A stretch of DNA of 64,000 nt from Simplicispira hankyongi (lineage in GTDB: Bacteria > Pseudomonadota > Gammaproteobacteria > Burkholderiales > Burkholderiaceae_C). Location: NCBI RefSeq assembly GCF_003570885.1, contig NZ_QXJC01000001.1:1240001-1304000 (forward strand), read 5' to 3'. Below the pieces are notes generated by a model, which ran no database searches, was not told the DNA's origin, and saw only the letters and a program-made list of their open reading frames with translations. Below, one piece after another: positions 39,459 to 48,754 of this stretch (position 1 is the stretch's first letter; every line of letters begins with the position of its first letter). A program made the position numbers and the translations under genes.

Positions 39459-39641
39459 TCAGGCTTCGGACTTGTTCTTCAGCACCTGGCGACCACGGTA
39501 AAAGCCGTTGGGGCTGATGTGGTGGCGCAGGTGCACTTCGCCCGTGGTGGGCTCCAGCGCAATGCCGGGCACGTCCAGCGCGTTGTGCGAACGGTGCATG
39601 CCGCGCTTGGAGGGGGATTTCTTGTTTTGCTGAACAGCCAT
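39459..39641 (-). CDS. rpmF: 50S ribosomal protein L32
   Basis: A 60-aa large-subunit ribosomal protein starting [20 protein letters not shown]. It lacks the four zinc cysteines of some L32 proteins, the usual betaproteobacterial form. It is first in the rpmF-plsX-fab block, linking translation and lipid synthesis genes. Confidence 0.98.
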   Translation of the reverse strand: MAVQQNKKSPSKRGMHRSHNALDVPGIALEPTTGEVHLRHHISPNGFYRGRQVLKNKSEA

Positions 39642-39740
39642 GATCGGCTCCTGGGTTTGAATAGGTTGGTAAAAACGCGATCAACCCATCAAAGACAACC
39701 GGGGGATGCGCGCGAAGCCCACGATTATAACGCAGGCCGT

Positions 39741-40298
39741 CTACTTCTTGTCCTTGCCGACCCGAAGGACCGCCAGCGCGGCAAATGGGTTCGGTCGCTC
39801 GGCGCTCGCCGCATCGAAATCCTCGTCGCTGGACTGCATGGGCAAGTGCGCGGGGCAGACGTCGTGGCGCGGCACCACGGGCAGGGCCATCAGCAGTTCA
39901 TCTTCTATCAGCTCATGCAGCGAGAACTCGCGGCTGAGCGCCAGCAGGTCTTCCTCGGCGTCGTCGTCCAGCGCCTCGGCCGTGGCCTCGTCGGGGACGA
40001 AGCGAAACCAGCGGTCCACGTCCAGCGGCACATCCACCGGCGTAAGGCAGCGCTGGCACTGCATGGGAAAGGTGGCGTGCACGGTCAGGTGCAGCCATAG
40101 CTGCGGCGCGCCAACGTCAGCCACGGCGCTGCGCAACTCGCCCTGCGCCTGCCAGTCGACCAGCAGAGCTGGGTGCAGGCCCTTGGCTTCCTGGGCCAGG
40201 CGCTCGTAGGTGAGCAGGGACTCGTGTCCGGCCAGGTGCGCGGATGCCTGCACGAAGGCCTTCACGTCGAGTCGGTCGGGAGAGTATTCCTTGGTCAT
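39741..40298 (-). CDS. YceD/DUF177-family protein
   Basis: A 185-aa YceD-type protein next to rpmF, as in most bacteria; YceD relatives have been tied to 23S rRNA processing or accumulation. It contains CQRCLTPVDVPLDV, with the CxxC often found in the family, and an acidic FSLHELIEDELLMALP segment. The start is ATG 40298. It is divergent from maf, with 25 bp between starts. Confidence 0.92.
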   Translation of the reverse strand: MTKEYSPDRLDVKAFVQASAHLAGHESLLTYERLAQEAKGLHPALLVDWQAQGELRSAVADVGAPQLWLHLTVHATFPMQCQRCLTPVDVPLDVDRWFRFVPDEATAEALDDDAEEDLLALSREFSLHELIEDELLMALPVVPRHDVCPAHLPMQSSDEDFDAASAERPNPFAALAVLRVGKDKK

Positions 40299-40323
40299 GC
40301 GCGCAGTGTAAGAGAATCGTGCG

Positions 40324-40935
40324 ATGCCTGAACCCCTCTCCGAAACTGGCGCAAACACGCGCCCGCTGGTTCTCGGCTCCAGCTCGCGCTACCGGCGCGA
40401 ACTGCTGGAGCGCCTGCACCTTCCATTTACCGTTGCATCCCCCGACACCGACGAAGCCCCGCTGCCCGGCGAGGCGCCGCGCGCGCTCGCCTTGCGCCTC
40501 GCCCTGGCCAAGGCGCACGCGGTGGCAGCGCAGCACCCTGGTGCCGTTGTGATTGGCTCAGACCAAGTGGCCGACCTGGGCGGCGAGCCGCTGGGCAAGC
40601 CTGGCGACCACGCGCGTGCCACGCGGCAACTGCAGCGCATGAGCGGGCAGACCGTGATCTTCCAGACCGCTGTCGCCGTGGTCTGCCGGGCCACAGGCTT
40701 CGAGCAGGTCGATATCGCCCCTGTAGAGGTGCGTTTTCGCACGCTGGACGGCGCCACCATCGAGCGCTACCTGCGCGCCGAACAACCGTATGACTGCGCC
40801 GGCAGCGCCAAGAGCGAGGGCCTGGGCATTGCCCTGCTGGACGCCATCGTCAGCGACGATCCCACCGCCCTGGTGGGCCTGCCCCTGATCCGCACCTGCC
40901 GCATGTTGCGCGCGGCTGGACTGGTGCTGCCATGA
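40324..40935 (+). CDS. Maf-family nucleoside triphosphate pyrophosphatase (YceF type)
   Basis: A 203-aa Maf protein that hydrolyses non-canonical nucleotides; the YceF branch prefers 7-methyl-GTP. LVLGSSSRYRRELLERL is the N-terminal signature and VVIGSDQVADL carries the catalytic Asp region. The C-terminal half has YDCAGSAKSEGLGIAL. The stop overlaps the next start (ATGA). Confidence 0.93.
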   Translation: MPEPLSETGANTRPLVLGSSSRYRRELLERLHLPFTVASPDTDEAPLPGEAPRALALRLALAKAHAVAAQHPGAVVIGSDQVADLGGEPLGKPGDHARATRQLQRMSGQTVIFQTAVAVVCRATGFEQVDIAPVEVRFRTLDGATIERYLRAEQPYDCAGSAKSEGLGIALLDAIVSDDPTALVGLPLIRTCRMLRAAGLVLP

Positions 40936-41720
40936 GCGGCGACACCCCAGGCACCACGCGCGGCAGGCTGCTGCTGGTGCCGGCGCCGCTTGATTTCGGC
41001 TGCGAAACGCAGACACCGCTGCAAGACACGCTACCGGCCGGCACCCTGCAGGCTGCCGCCCGCACCACGCACTGGGTCTGCGAGAACGCCAAGAGCGCAC
41101 GCGCCTACCTCAAGCGCATTGGCGAACTGCACCCACTCGCCAGCCCGTTGCAGGAGCAGCACATCACCGAACTGCCGCGCGCAGTCCACAAGAAGGGCGA
41201 CCACGGCGCCCAGGGCTCAGCGCGCTTTGACGCGCGCAACCTGCTGGCGCCAGCGCTGGCCGGGCACGACGTGGGCCTGCTGAGCGAAGCTGGCATGCCC
41301 GCCGTGGCCGACCCCGGCAGCTCAGTGGTGCGCGCAGCGCACGAGCTGGGCGTGGCCGTGGTGCCGCTGGTCGGGCCGGTGTCCCTCTTGCTCGCGCTGG
41401 CTGCCAGCGGCCTCAACGGTCAGAACTTTGCCTTTGTCGGCTACCTGCCGCAGGACGCCGCCGAGCGTGCGCAGCGCATCGCTTCCCTGGAGGCCTTGGC
41501 CCTGCGCACCGGGCAAACCCAGCTGTTCATCGAAACGCCCTACCGCAATGCCGCCCTGCTCCAGGCGCTGGCGCAGACCTTGCAGCCCACCACGCGCCTG
41601 GCTGTCGCCAGCGGCCTCACCCTCGCCGACGCCAGCATCCGCAGCATGGAAGCGCGCCAGTGGCGCCACGCCGAGCCGCCAGGGCGCCACACACCGGCCG
41701 TGTTTGCCCTAGGGCGTTAG
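40932..41720 (+). CDS. SAM-dependent methyltransferase of the tetrapyrrole-methylase (RsmI-like) family
   Basis: A 262-aa protein with the tetrapyrrole-methylase fold: VGLLSEAGMPAVADPGSSVV and GPVSLLLALAASGLNGQNFAF match the RsmI (16S rRNA 2'-O-methyltransferase) motifs. The N-terminus is divergent from RsmI, so it may be a paralogue with another target. It overlaps maf by 4 bases, indicating co-translation. Confidence 0.88.
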   Translation: MSGDTPGTTRGRLLLVPAPLDFGCETQTPLQDTLPAGTLQAAARTTHWVCENAKSARAYLKRIGELHPLASPLQEQHITELPRAVHKKGDHGAQGSARFDARNLLAPALAGHDVGLLSEAGMPAVADPGSSVVRAAHELGVAVVPLVGPVSLLLALAASGLNGQNFAFVGYLPQDAAERAQRIASLEALALRTGQTQLFIETPYRNAALLQALAQTLQPTTRLAVASGLTLADASIRSMEARQWRHAEPPGRHTPAVFALGR

Positions 41721-41761
41721 AGCGCCCTCACTTAGTCCCAGGGCGTTGGAACGCACCCCAC

Positions 41762-42613
41762 TCAATGGTGGTGCGCCAGTTGCCCCACGACGGTCACCAG
41801 CACCATGCCGGCAAACAGCCACAGCACCTGGTGCAGCGTCTGCCGGGCCGTCAGACGCTTTTGCAGCTGCGGGATCAGGTCCGCCAGCGCGACGTACACA
41901 AAGCTGCTCGACGCCACCACCAGGAAGTACGGTAGGGCGAAATCGAGCCGCTCGATCAGGAAATAGCCCAGCACGCCGCCCAAGGCCGTCACTGCGCCGG
42001 CGAGCGACACCTTCACCAAGGCCACATTGCGGTTGGCGTTGCTTTGCTGCAGCACGACCAGGTCGCCCATGTGGTGCGGCACTTCGTGCACCAGCACGGA
42101 AAGCGCCGCCACAAGCCCGAGGCGTAGGTCGGCGACGAAGGCCGACGCGATCAGCACGCCGTCGCCAAAGCAGTGCACGCTGTCGCCGGTGAGCACGGTC
42201 CAGCCCCCCATGCGGGAGGCGCCCTGCTCGCCATGCGCGTGTACGCCGTGCACATGTACGCCGTGCGGGTGGGCGTGGGAATGCGGATGGCCGTGCGCAT
42301 GGCCGGGTGCGTCCGGCGCATGCTCATGGCCGTGGTGCCAGAGCTCGGCCTTGTCGAGCAGGAAGAAAAACACCAGGCCAACAAGCAAGGTCGCAAAGAG
42401 CGCCTGGGGATCGATGGGGCTCTCGAACGCCTCGGGCAACAAATGCATGAACGCCGTCGCCAACAAAGCGCCGGCCGCCAGGCTCAGCAGATGCTGCGGC
42501 CCCACGCCCTGCCCTTGCGCCCTGCCAAGGCCGGCACGCATCAGCCACGCGGCCACCCACACACTGCCAATGCCGGCCGCCAGCGTGGCCAACACAATTA
42601 CTATCAAAATCAT
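41762..42613 (-). CDS. ZIP-family metal transporter
   Basis: A 283-aa membrane protein. The loop at about 92-130 is very His-rich (HGHEHAPDAPGHAHGHPHSH then AHPHGVHVHGVHAH), as in ZIP zinc/iron transporters. The signature helix contains LTGDSVHCFGDGVLIASAF and VHEVPHHMGDLVVL, the paired His/Asp metal site. Eight transmembrane segments are plausible. Convergent with the methyltransferase gene. Confidence 0.93.
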   Translation of the reverse strand: MILIVIVLATLAAGIGSVWVAAWLMRAGLGRAQGQGVGPQHLLSLAAGALLATAFMHLLPEAFESPIDPQALFATLLVGLVFFFLLDKAELWHHGHEHAPDAPGHAHGHPHSHAHPHGVHVHGVHAHGEQGASRMGGWTVLTGDSVHCFGDGVLIASAFVADLRLGLVAALSVLVHEVPHHMGDLVVLQQSNANRNVALVKVSLAGAVTALGGVLGYFLIERLDFALPYFLVVASSSFVYVALADLIPQLQKRLTARQTLHQVLWLFAGMVLVTVVGQLAHHH

Positions 42614-42652
42614 AGCTATCTACGCTTTTCCTGTATGCCCTATGGGCTATTT
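42611..42652 (-). repeat. degenerate family A-like repeat at the ZIP gene start
   Basis: CATAGCTATCTACGCTTTTC and GGGCTATTTTTA resemble the outer arms of family A, but the core is not conserved. Listed at low confidence. Confidence 0.3.
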
Positions 42653-42670
42653 TTATTAAACTTTTTGCTT

Positions 42671-43567
42671 TCAGCGCACGCCGTGCTCACCCAACCAGGC
42701 CAGCGCCTTGTGCCAGCCATCTTTGGCGGCCGCCGCCCGGTAGCTCGGCCGGTAGTCCGCATGAAAGGCATGCGGCGCATCGGGGTAGGTGACGATGCGC
42801 GAGGCCTTTGCCGCATCCGAGCCTGACGCCAGGGCTGTGCGCATGCGCTCGATCGAGGCCTGCGGGATCCCGGTGTCCGCCTCGCCATACAGGCCGAGCA
42901 CGGGGGCGCGCAGGATGGGGGTGAGCTCCAGCGGGTGCTTGGGGGTGAGGGCTGTGGCGGCGCCTTCGAGCCGCCCGTACCAGGCCACCGCGGCCTTTAC
43001 CGGCCCGTGCGCTGCGTACAGCCAGGTGATGCGCCCGCCCCAGCAAAACCCGGTGATACCGGCGCGCGACGTGTCGCCGCCGTTCTGCGCGGCCCAGTCC
43101 AGCGCGCTGTCGAGATCGCCCATGACCTGGGCGTCTGGCACCTTGGAGACGAGATCCGCCATCAGCCTGGAAATGTCGCTGTACTTCGACGCATCGCCCT
43201 GGCGCGCATACAACTCGGGCGCGATGGCCAGGTAGCCCTCGCGCGCCAGGCGGCGGCACACGTCGGCAATGTATTCGTGTACACCGAAAATCTCCTGCAC
43301 CACCAGCACCACCGGCAAAAGCGTTTTCCCCGCAGGCTTGGCACGGTAGGCGGGCACCTGAAAGCCATCGCGCTCGTAGTGCACACGGCCCGCGTCCAGT
43401 CCTTCGGCGGAGGTCGCGATGGCCGTCTGCGCCATGAGCGGTGCGGCGGCTGCGGCATAGCCCAGCCCCACACCCGCGTGCAGCACGGTGCGGCGGCGGG
43501 CGCCGCTCTGCGTGGCCCGCCCAGGCGCAAGGGAATCGATCTCGGTGCAAATATCCTGCAAGGACAT
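42671..43567 (-). CDS. dienelactone hydrolase family protein
   Basis: A 298-aa alpha/beta-hydrolase from ATG 43567 (ribosome site GGAG). The N-terminus has ARRRTVLHAGVGLGYAAAAA, a Tat-like signal with twin arginines, so it is probably exported. The catalytic cysteine lies in GFCWGGRITW, and an Asp/His pair is in YPDAPHAFHADY. The real substrate is unknown; similarity to dienelactone (carboxymethylenebutenolide) hydrolase does not prove that activity. Confidence 0.88.
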   Translation of the reverse strand: MSLQDICTEIDSLAPGRATQSGARRRTVLHAGVGLGYAAAAAPLMAQTAIATSAEGLDAGRVHYERDGFQVPAYRAKPAGKTLLPVVLVVQEIFGVHEYIADVCRRLAREGYLAIAPELYARQGDASKYSDISRLMADLVSKVPDAQVMGDLDSALDWAAQNGGDTSRAGITGFCWGGRITWLYAAHGPVKAAVAWYGRLEGAATALTPKHPLELTPILRAPVLGLYGEADTGIPQASIERMRTALASGSDAAKASRIVTYPDAPHAFHADYRPSYRAAAAKDGWHKALAWLGEHGVR

Positions 43568-43733
43568 GAAATTTCTCCGTAACGGCAACCACACCGCCAA
43601 CGCGCAAGTCTAGAGCTTGCGCGCCTGCGGCGCTGCGAGCGCGTCGCGAGCGGCCACTCTCGCTGCTGTCGGCTGAAGTGTCCGGCGACCGCGCCTTCAT
43701 GCCAGGCGGCATGCGTTGGGTTTTAAGTGAAAA
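43568..43733 (-). other. 166-bp gene-free stretch with a GC-rich unexplained segment
   Basis: Upstream of the hydrolase. It contains GCGCCTGCGGCGCTGCGAGC and a CGGCCACTCTCGCTGCTGTC segment that I could not match to another place in the window. A CCAGGCGGCATGCGTTGGG tail faintly resembles an attC end, but no partner box was found. Confidence 0.4.
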
Positions 43734-43772
43734 TAGCCTCTAGCACTTATGCAGAAAGCGCCAACAGCTATC
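43734..43772 (-). repeat. family A palindromic repeat, copy 11
   Basis: TAGCCTCTAGCACTTATGCA then GAAAGCGCCAACAGCTATCA, just beyond the end of the flavodoxin gene. Confidence 0.7.
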
Positions 43773-43785
43773 AACTAAATAGCGT

Positions 43786-44286
43786 TTAGAAAATACCCAA
43801 GCCCAGCCCGGTAGCCAGCGCCTCGCCCAGCGCGCGGCAGCGCTCCAGATCGCCGTCCTCAATCTGCTTGGGCGCCAGAATGGCCTCGGGCGTCTGGGCG
43901 TGGGTGCAGACGATGAGCGGCTCTGCCACCGCCTTGAGGCGCCAGCCGGTGGCAATGCGCGCCACCTGCCGCGCCGCATTGCTGCCGTCGCTGCCCGCGC
44001 AGATAAGGCTGGCATAGGGCCGGCCATTCACCCGGTCCAGCACCGCGTAGTAGCTGCGGTCGAAAAAATCCTTCACCACCCCGCTCATGGCGGCCAGGTT
44101 CTCGGGCGTCGCAAACAGGTAGCCGTCGGCTGCCAGCACGTCCGGCGCTCCTGCCTGTGCAGCGTGCAGCAGGCGCACCGTGCAGCCTTCGTCCGCCGCG
44201 GCACCAGCACGCGCCGCCTCGGCCATTTGCCGCGTGCCATCGGTGAACGAGTGGTAGACGATGAGCAGCGTCTTGCGCGCGGCCAT
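43786..44286 (-). CDS. flavodoxin-family protein
   Basis: A 166-aa FMN-binding protein from ATG 44286. VYHSFTDGTRQMAEAARAGA is the FMN-phosphate loop; GYLFATPENLAAMSGVVKDF and FDRSYYAV form the isoalloxazine-side region. It follows the GST gene by 4 bases, so the two are probably one operon. Redox partner unknown. Confidence 0.88.
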   Translation of the reverse strand: MAARKTLLIVYHSFTDGTRQMAEAARAGAAADEGCTVRLLHAAQAGAPDVLAADGYLFATPENLAAMSGVVKDFFDRSYYAVLDRVNGRPYASLICAGSDGSNAARQVARIATGWRLKAVAEPLIVCTHAQTPEAILAPKQIEDGDLERCRALGEALATGLGLGIF

Positions 44287-44290
44287 GCTG

Positions 44291-44923
44291 CTACAGCGCC
44301 ATCGACGGCCTTTGCGCCATGGCGGCGCGCCAGCGCAGCAGGTGCGGGTGCTGCTCACCCGGCTTTTGCTTGACCACGCGCGCAAAGTCCACGGCCACCA
44401 CGGCGGTGATGTCGGCGACGCTGAAGCGCTCGGTGGCCACGAAGTCGCGGCCCGCCAGGCGGTCGTTAAGCAACAGGAAGAACTGCTCCACCCGCGCCAG
44501 CCCTCGCTGCGCCAGCTCAGGAATCTGCGGGTAGTTCACCGCGCCGGGCAACGCCCGGTTGGCCATGGCGGGCGCACTGTTGCGCAGGGCTTCGGCAACG
44601 GCCAGCAGGCCCTCGAACTCCATGCGCCAGTTCCAACTGGCGATCTCGGCTTTTTCCTCGGGCGTGGTGCCCAACAGGGGCGGCTCGGGAAACTGCGCTT
44701 CCAGGTAGGCCGCAATACCCGGGTTGTCGGTCAGCACCAGGCCGCCCTCGGTGCGCAGCGCCGGCACCGTGCATTGCGGGTTGATCTGGCGGTACGCCTC
44801 GCCCAACTGCTCGCCGGAGCGCAGGTCCACCGCGACGGTGGCGTGCGCCACGCCCTTTTCAGCAAGAAAGATGCGCGCGCGGCGCGGGCTGGGCGCCGTG
44901 GCGCAGTCGTAGAGGGTGATCAT
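44291..44923 (-). CDS. glutathione S-transferase
   Basis: A 210-aa GST with N-terminal thioredoxin-like domain (MITLYDCATAPSPRRARIFL) and all-helical C-terminal domain (FSVADITAVVAVDFARVV). Ser or Cys at position 12 or 14 may activate glutathione. Substrate unknown. It is followed closely by the flavodoxin gene. Confidence 0.9.
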   Translation of the reverse strand: MITLYDCATAPSPRRARIFLAEKGVAHATVAVDLRSGEQLGEAYRQINPQCTVPALRTEGGLVLTDNPGIAAYLEAQFPEPPLLGTTPEEKAEIASWNWRMEFEGLLAVAEALRNSAPAMANRALPGAVNYPQIPELAQRGLARVEQFFLLLNDRLAGRDFVATERFSVADITAVVAVDFARVVKQKPGEQHPHLLRWRAAMAQRPSMAL

Positions 44924-44939
44924 GGTGGTGTCCTATGGC

Positions 44940-45812
44940 TCAGGCCGACGGCGCGAGCTTGTCTTGCGTCTTGGTGTCGAAGTCGCTGGCGTCGTGCCGC
45001 TCATGCAACTGGCTGGCGGGCTCGCCCCAGGTGCGGTTGACCTTGCGGCCACGCTGCACCGCCGGGCGCTGGGCGATCTGGTCGGCCCAGCGGACCACAT
45101 GCGTGTACTCGTGCACCTGCAAGAACTCGCCCGCGTCGTAGAGCTGGCCCTTGGCCAGTGCGCCGTACCATGGCCAGATCGCCATATCGGCGATGGTGTA
45201 GTCGTGGCCGGCGATGAACGCGTGCTCGGCCAGGCGCTTGTTCAGCACATCCATCTGGCGCTTGACCTCCATGGCAAAGCGGTCGATCGGGTATTCGAAC
45301 TTCTCCGGTGCGTAGGCGTAAAAATGCCCAAACCCGCCGCCCAGAAACGGCCCGCTGCCCATCTGCCAGAACAGCCACGACAGGCACTCCGCGCGCGCCG
45401 CACCGCTGGCAGGAACAAAGGCGCCAAATTTCTCCGCCAGATACAACAGGATGGCGCCGGACTCGAACACCCGCACCGGATGGGCGGCATCACTGAGGTC
45501 CAGCAGCGCCGGAATCTTGGAATTGGGGTTCACCGACACGAAGCCGCTGCCGAACTGGGCGCCTTCCTGGATATTGATTAGCCAGGCGTCGTACTCGGCC
45601 CCGCTGTGGCCCGTCGCCAGCAACTCTTCCAGCAGGACCGTGACTTTCACCCCGTTGGGCGTGGCCAGCGAGTACAACTGCAGCGGGTGCTTGCCCACCG
45701 GCAGTTCCTTGTCGTGCGTGGGGCCGGACACCGGGCGGTTGATGCTGGCGAACTTGCCGCCGTTTTCCTTGTTCCAGTGCCAGATGGCGGGCGGTGTGTA
45801 AGGGGTGGTCAT
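44940..45812 (-). CDS. YghU-type glutathione S-transferase (disulfide-bond oxidoreductase)
   Basis: A 290-aa long GST close to E. coli YghU/YfcG proteins, which act as disulfide-bond oxidoreductases on glutathione. NRPVSGPTHDKELPVGKHPL then QLYSLATPNGVKVTVLLEEL is the YghU-type N-terminus, and AEYDAWLINIQEGAQFGSGF and YTIADMAIWPWYG follow. ATG 45812 is the start; the open frame reaches further upstream. Confidence 0.92.
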   Translation of the reverse strand: MTTPYTPPAIWHWNKENGGKFASINRPVSGPTHDKELPVGKHPLQLYSLATPNGVKVTVLLEELLATGHSGAEYDAWLINIQEGAQFGSGFVSVNPNSKIPALLDLSDAAHPVRVFESGAILLYLAEKFGAFVPASGAARAECLSWLFWQMGSGPFLGGGFGHFYAYAPEKFEYPIDRFAMEVKRQMDVLNKRLAEHAFIAGHDYTIADMAIWPWYGALAKGQLYDAGEFLQVHEYTHVVRWADQIAQRPAVQRGRKVNRTWGEPASQLHERHDASDFDTKTQDKLAPSA

Positions 45813-46002
45813 ATGCGATGCGGCTCCAGGGAAAATCGGACAAGGCTGCGATAGCGGGCCATGGCAGACCATAGCCATTCAGTGTACCGACGCCCTTGCT
45901 GGCTTGCTTGCGACCGGGTCAGATGGGCAAAAACGAACGGAGCACTTCCATTCCCGCCGGAGGAACGGGTCGCGGCGCGTGACGGACTTGTTGGGTCACG
46001 CC

Positions 46003-47205
46003 CTATGCCTTCGGCGGCACGCCGCGCCCCCCGCGCCACAACCAAAACGCCGTGGCAGCCAACAGCACGGTAGCGGCCGCATTCGCCCAATGGAGCGCAT
46101 CCCAGCCTGCCCACTGGGTGCTCCCGATCCATCGCACCAGCAGCGGGCCGGCGATTTGGCCGGCCGCGAAACCAGCGGTCATGCGGGCCAGCAGCGGTGT
46201 CGGGTTGGAGGGCATTCGCTCCCGCGCCAATTGCAGGCCGGCCATGGTGGCGACCATGAAAGTGCCTCCCACCAAAACCGCCGAAGCGGTCAACGTCCAC
46301 AAAGACTGTTGGCACAGCGGAAGCAAGGTGCCCAAGGCCATGACGGCCTGGGCTGCGGCCCAGACTTTTCTGCGCGGCCAGGCCGACAGCCAGCGGGACG
46401 CAACAGCAACCGACAATGCCGCCGCCGCGCCAAAAATGGGCCAGGTCAGGCCGAAGACCAGCGGATCAGAGACGAGTTGCCTCGCCATGGTGGGCAGGTA
46501 CGTGGCCGGAATGATGTAGCCAAAGCCAAAAGCGCTGTAGCAAAACACCAACCCCAGATGGCCTTTGCCAGGATGCGGCCCCTTCGTCCGATGGGCGCCC
46601 GTGTTGGCCGCCGGGGGCACCAAAGCGGCAGAGGGAGCAGCCAGGCTGCGCAGCACGTAAGCCGTGCCTGCCGCCGCCAACCCCCCAAGCTCCATCCAGA
46701 GCAGCAGGGCCGATTGCTTGCCTCCGAGCCAGGCCAGGATGCCGGTCAGCGCAATCCCCAGGCCGACACCGGTGTACATCCATCCGCCCAATGAAGGGGA
46801 CTCTCTGCGGGCCAGTTCGGACATGCACCACCCGCTTGCGCACACCAGAACCCAGGCACTGAACACACCGGCGCTGCCGCGCAAAATTGCGCCAAGCCAG
46901 GGAAGGGAAGCCGTGCCCCAGACCATGCACCCGGTGGTCAGCGCAACCCCGATCAGCCCTATGCGGATACCGTTTCGAGGCGAACGCCCAAACATGGAGG
47001 CTGTCAGCGCCCCGACCAGATAGCCGATGTAGTTGGCGCCGGCCCATTCGGTTCCGGTGACCGCATCCAAGCTTCCATCCCGCAGCATCAGCGGCATCAA
47101 TGGCGTAAAGGCAAACCTGCCGATCCCCATCGCGATCGCGAGGGAGACAAGGCCGGTGATGACGATCGTCCAGGGTGACAGCAGGTGGGATGGGCGGGTA
47201 GGCAT
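46003..47205 (-). CDS. YbfB/YjiJ-family MFS transporter
   Basis: A 400-aa, twelve-helix major facilitator protein. MGIGRFAFTPLMPLMLRDG is the YbfB/YjiJ signature in helix 1, and EWAGANYIGYLVGALTAS follows. No characterised substrate. First of three consecutive MFS genes on the minus strand. Confidence 0.88.
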   Translation of the reverse strand: MPTRPSHLLSPWTIVITGLVSLAIAMGIGRFAFTPLMPLMLRDGSLDAVTGTEWAGANYIGYLVGALTASMFGRSPRNGIRIGLIGVALTTGCMVWGTASLPWLGAILRGSAGVFSAWVLVCASGWCMSELARRESPSLGGWMYTGVGLGIALTGILAWLGGKQSALLLWMELGGLAAAGTAYVLRSLAAPSAALVPPAANTGAHRTKGPHPGKGHLGLVFCYSAFGFGYIIPATYLPTMARQLVSDPLVFGLTWPIFGAAAALSVAVASRWLSAWPRRKVWAAAQAVMALGTLLPLCQQSLWTLTASAVLVGGTFMVATMAGLQLARERMPSNPTPLLARMTAGFAAGQIAGPLLVRWIGSTQWAGWDALHWANAAATVLLAATAFWLWRGGRGVPPKA

Positions 47206-47322
47206 GCGGAATTAAACCGCACAAACCCCCATCGCCGCGCTGGCGAACCCATCGGGGGCGCCTTCCTCGTAGAGCGGGGCCTGGCAACGGTTGCCACCGC
47301 ACAAGGGTGGCACCCGCACCGT

Positions 47323-48597
47323 TCAGCGCTGTGCCCGAACTTTGCCGATGCGGTAGCGGTGGTAGGCGAACGCGACGATGGAGGCAACGAAACCCGATGC
47401 CGCGCCGACCCCGAGCGCCCAGCGAGGGCTGAAACCGTCGGCCACCCACCCAACCAAAGGGGCGCCAAGCGGCGTGCACCCCAGGAAGATGGCCATATAG
47501 ATCGCCATGACGCGCCCACGCATGGCGGGCTCCGTTCTCAACTGAACCAGACTGTTGGTTGAGGTGGTGAACGTTTGCGCCATGGTGCCCATCCCTACCA
47601 AAGCCAAGCCGAACAACCAGACATTGGGCATGACCGCGGCAAGCGTACACATCACGCCAAATCCAAAGGCACTGGCGGCCAGAATCGTCAGTCGGGGCTG
47701 CTCGCGTCCAGCGGCAAGCAAGGCGCCCAGGACGGACCCAACCGCCATGGCCGACGACAGCGCTCCGTACTGATGGGGGCCACCATGAAAGATCGTGACC
47801 GACATGGTCGAGATGAAAATCGGGAAATTGACTCCGTAGGTTCCCACCAGGAACAGCATGGCCAGGGCAATGACAAGGTCGGGCTTGTGCCTGACGTAGC
47901 GCAGGCCGTCGGCCATGGCGACTCCGGGCTTGCCGGGCTTGCCGGTTTTGGGCAGGCGGCGGAGCTCGCCAACGCGCATCTTCAGCAACGACGTGAGGAC
48001 AGCGACAAAGCTCAAGCCATTGATGATGAACAGCCACCCCGTTCCCAAGACCGCGATCAGCACCCCGGCGATCGCTGGGCCGATCAATTGGGCGCTGTTG
48101 AACAGCGTCGAGTTCAGCGCGATCGCATTGGGCAGATCGTCATCGCCCACGAGTTCCGCGACAAAGGTCTGGCGCACCGGAGCATCGAAAGCGCTGATGC
48201 ACCCCATGAGCCCGGCAAACACGTACACCTGCCACAGCGTCACAAGCCCCGTAAGCACCAGCAGACCAAGACCCAGCGCGGTGGCCGCCATCGCCGACTG
48301 CGTGGCAAGCAACATTTTTCGGCGATCCACGCGATCGGCCACGGCCCCCACCACGGGCATCAGGACAATCGGCGGGCCGAATTGGAGCGCCATCACCACG
48401 CCCACCGCCGTCCCGCTGTTGTGGGTCAACTGGGTCAGCACCAGCCAATCCTGGGCAATGCGCTGCATCCACGTGCCGATGTTGGAGACAAACGAACCGG
48501 CGGCCCAGACGCGGTAGTTGCGCCTGCCCAGCGAGCGGAACGTCCTTGTCAGCCGGGCTTTGACGCTGGCGCCGGAGGTAGGTGAAAAGGGGTTCAT
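47323..48597 (-). CDS. MFS transporter (MFS_3/EntS-like)
   Basis: A 424-aa, twelve-helix exporter-like protein from ATG 48597. FRSLGRRNYRVWAAGSFVSN and IGTWMQRIAQDWLVLTQLT are typical of the EntS/MFS_3 group, which includes siderophore and drug exporters. The motif A-like region is VADRVDRRKMLLATQ. Substrate unknown. Confidence 0.87.
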   Translation of the reverse strand: MNPFSPTSGASVKARLTRTFRSLGRRNYRVWAAGSFVSNIGTWMQRIAQDWLVLTQLTHNSGTAVGVVMALQFGPPIVLMPVVGAVADRVDRRKMLLATQSAMAATALGLGLLVLTGLVTLWQVYVFAGLMGCISAFDAPVRQTFVAELVGDDDLPNAIALNSTLFNSAQLIGPAIAGVLIAVLGTGWLFIINGLSFVAVLTSLLKMRVGELRRLPKTGKPGKPGVAMADGLRYVRHKPDLVIALAMLFLVGTYGVNFPIFISTMSVTIFHGGPHQYGALSSAMAVGSVLGALLAAGREQPRLTILAASAFGFGVMCTLAAVMPNVWLFGLALVGMGTMAQTFTTSTNSLVQLRTEPAMRGRVMAIYMAIFLGCTPLGAPLVGWVADGFSPRWALGVGAASGFVASIVAFAYHRYRIGKVRAQR

Positions 48598-48754
48598 TGA
48601 AGAGACGGTGTGCAGCCGACGCTTTCCAGGTTCGACAGGCTGCTGTATCGATTGTGAGGCCAGGAAACCGACTTGCCCGGCCGCAGACGTTAAATCACCT
48701 TGAGAGACAAGCATGGCGCGCCACAAGGGGCGCGGCACCCCACGCGACGCAACG

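Noticed and set aside
41721-41761. Direct repeat AGGGCGTTRGARCG between the methyltransferase and ZIP genes
   Set aside because: Two short copies only; could be slippage in a convergent gap and shows no hairpin or other structure.
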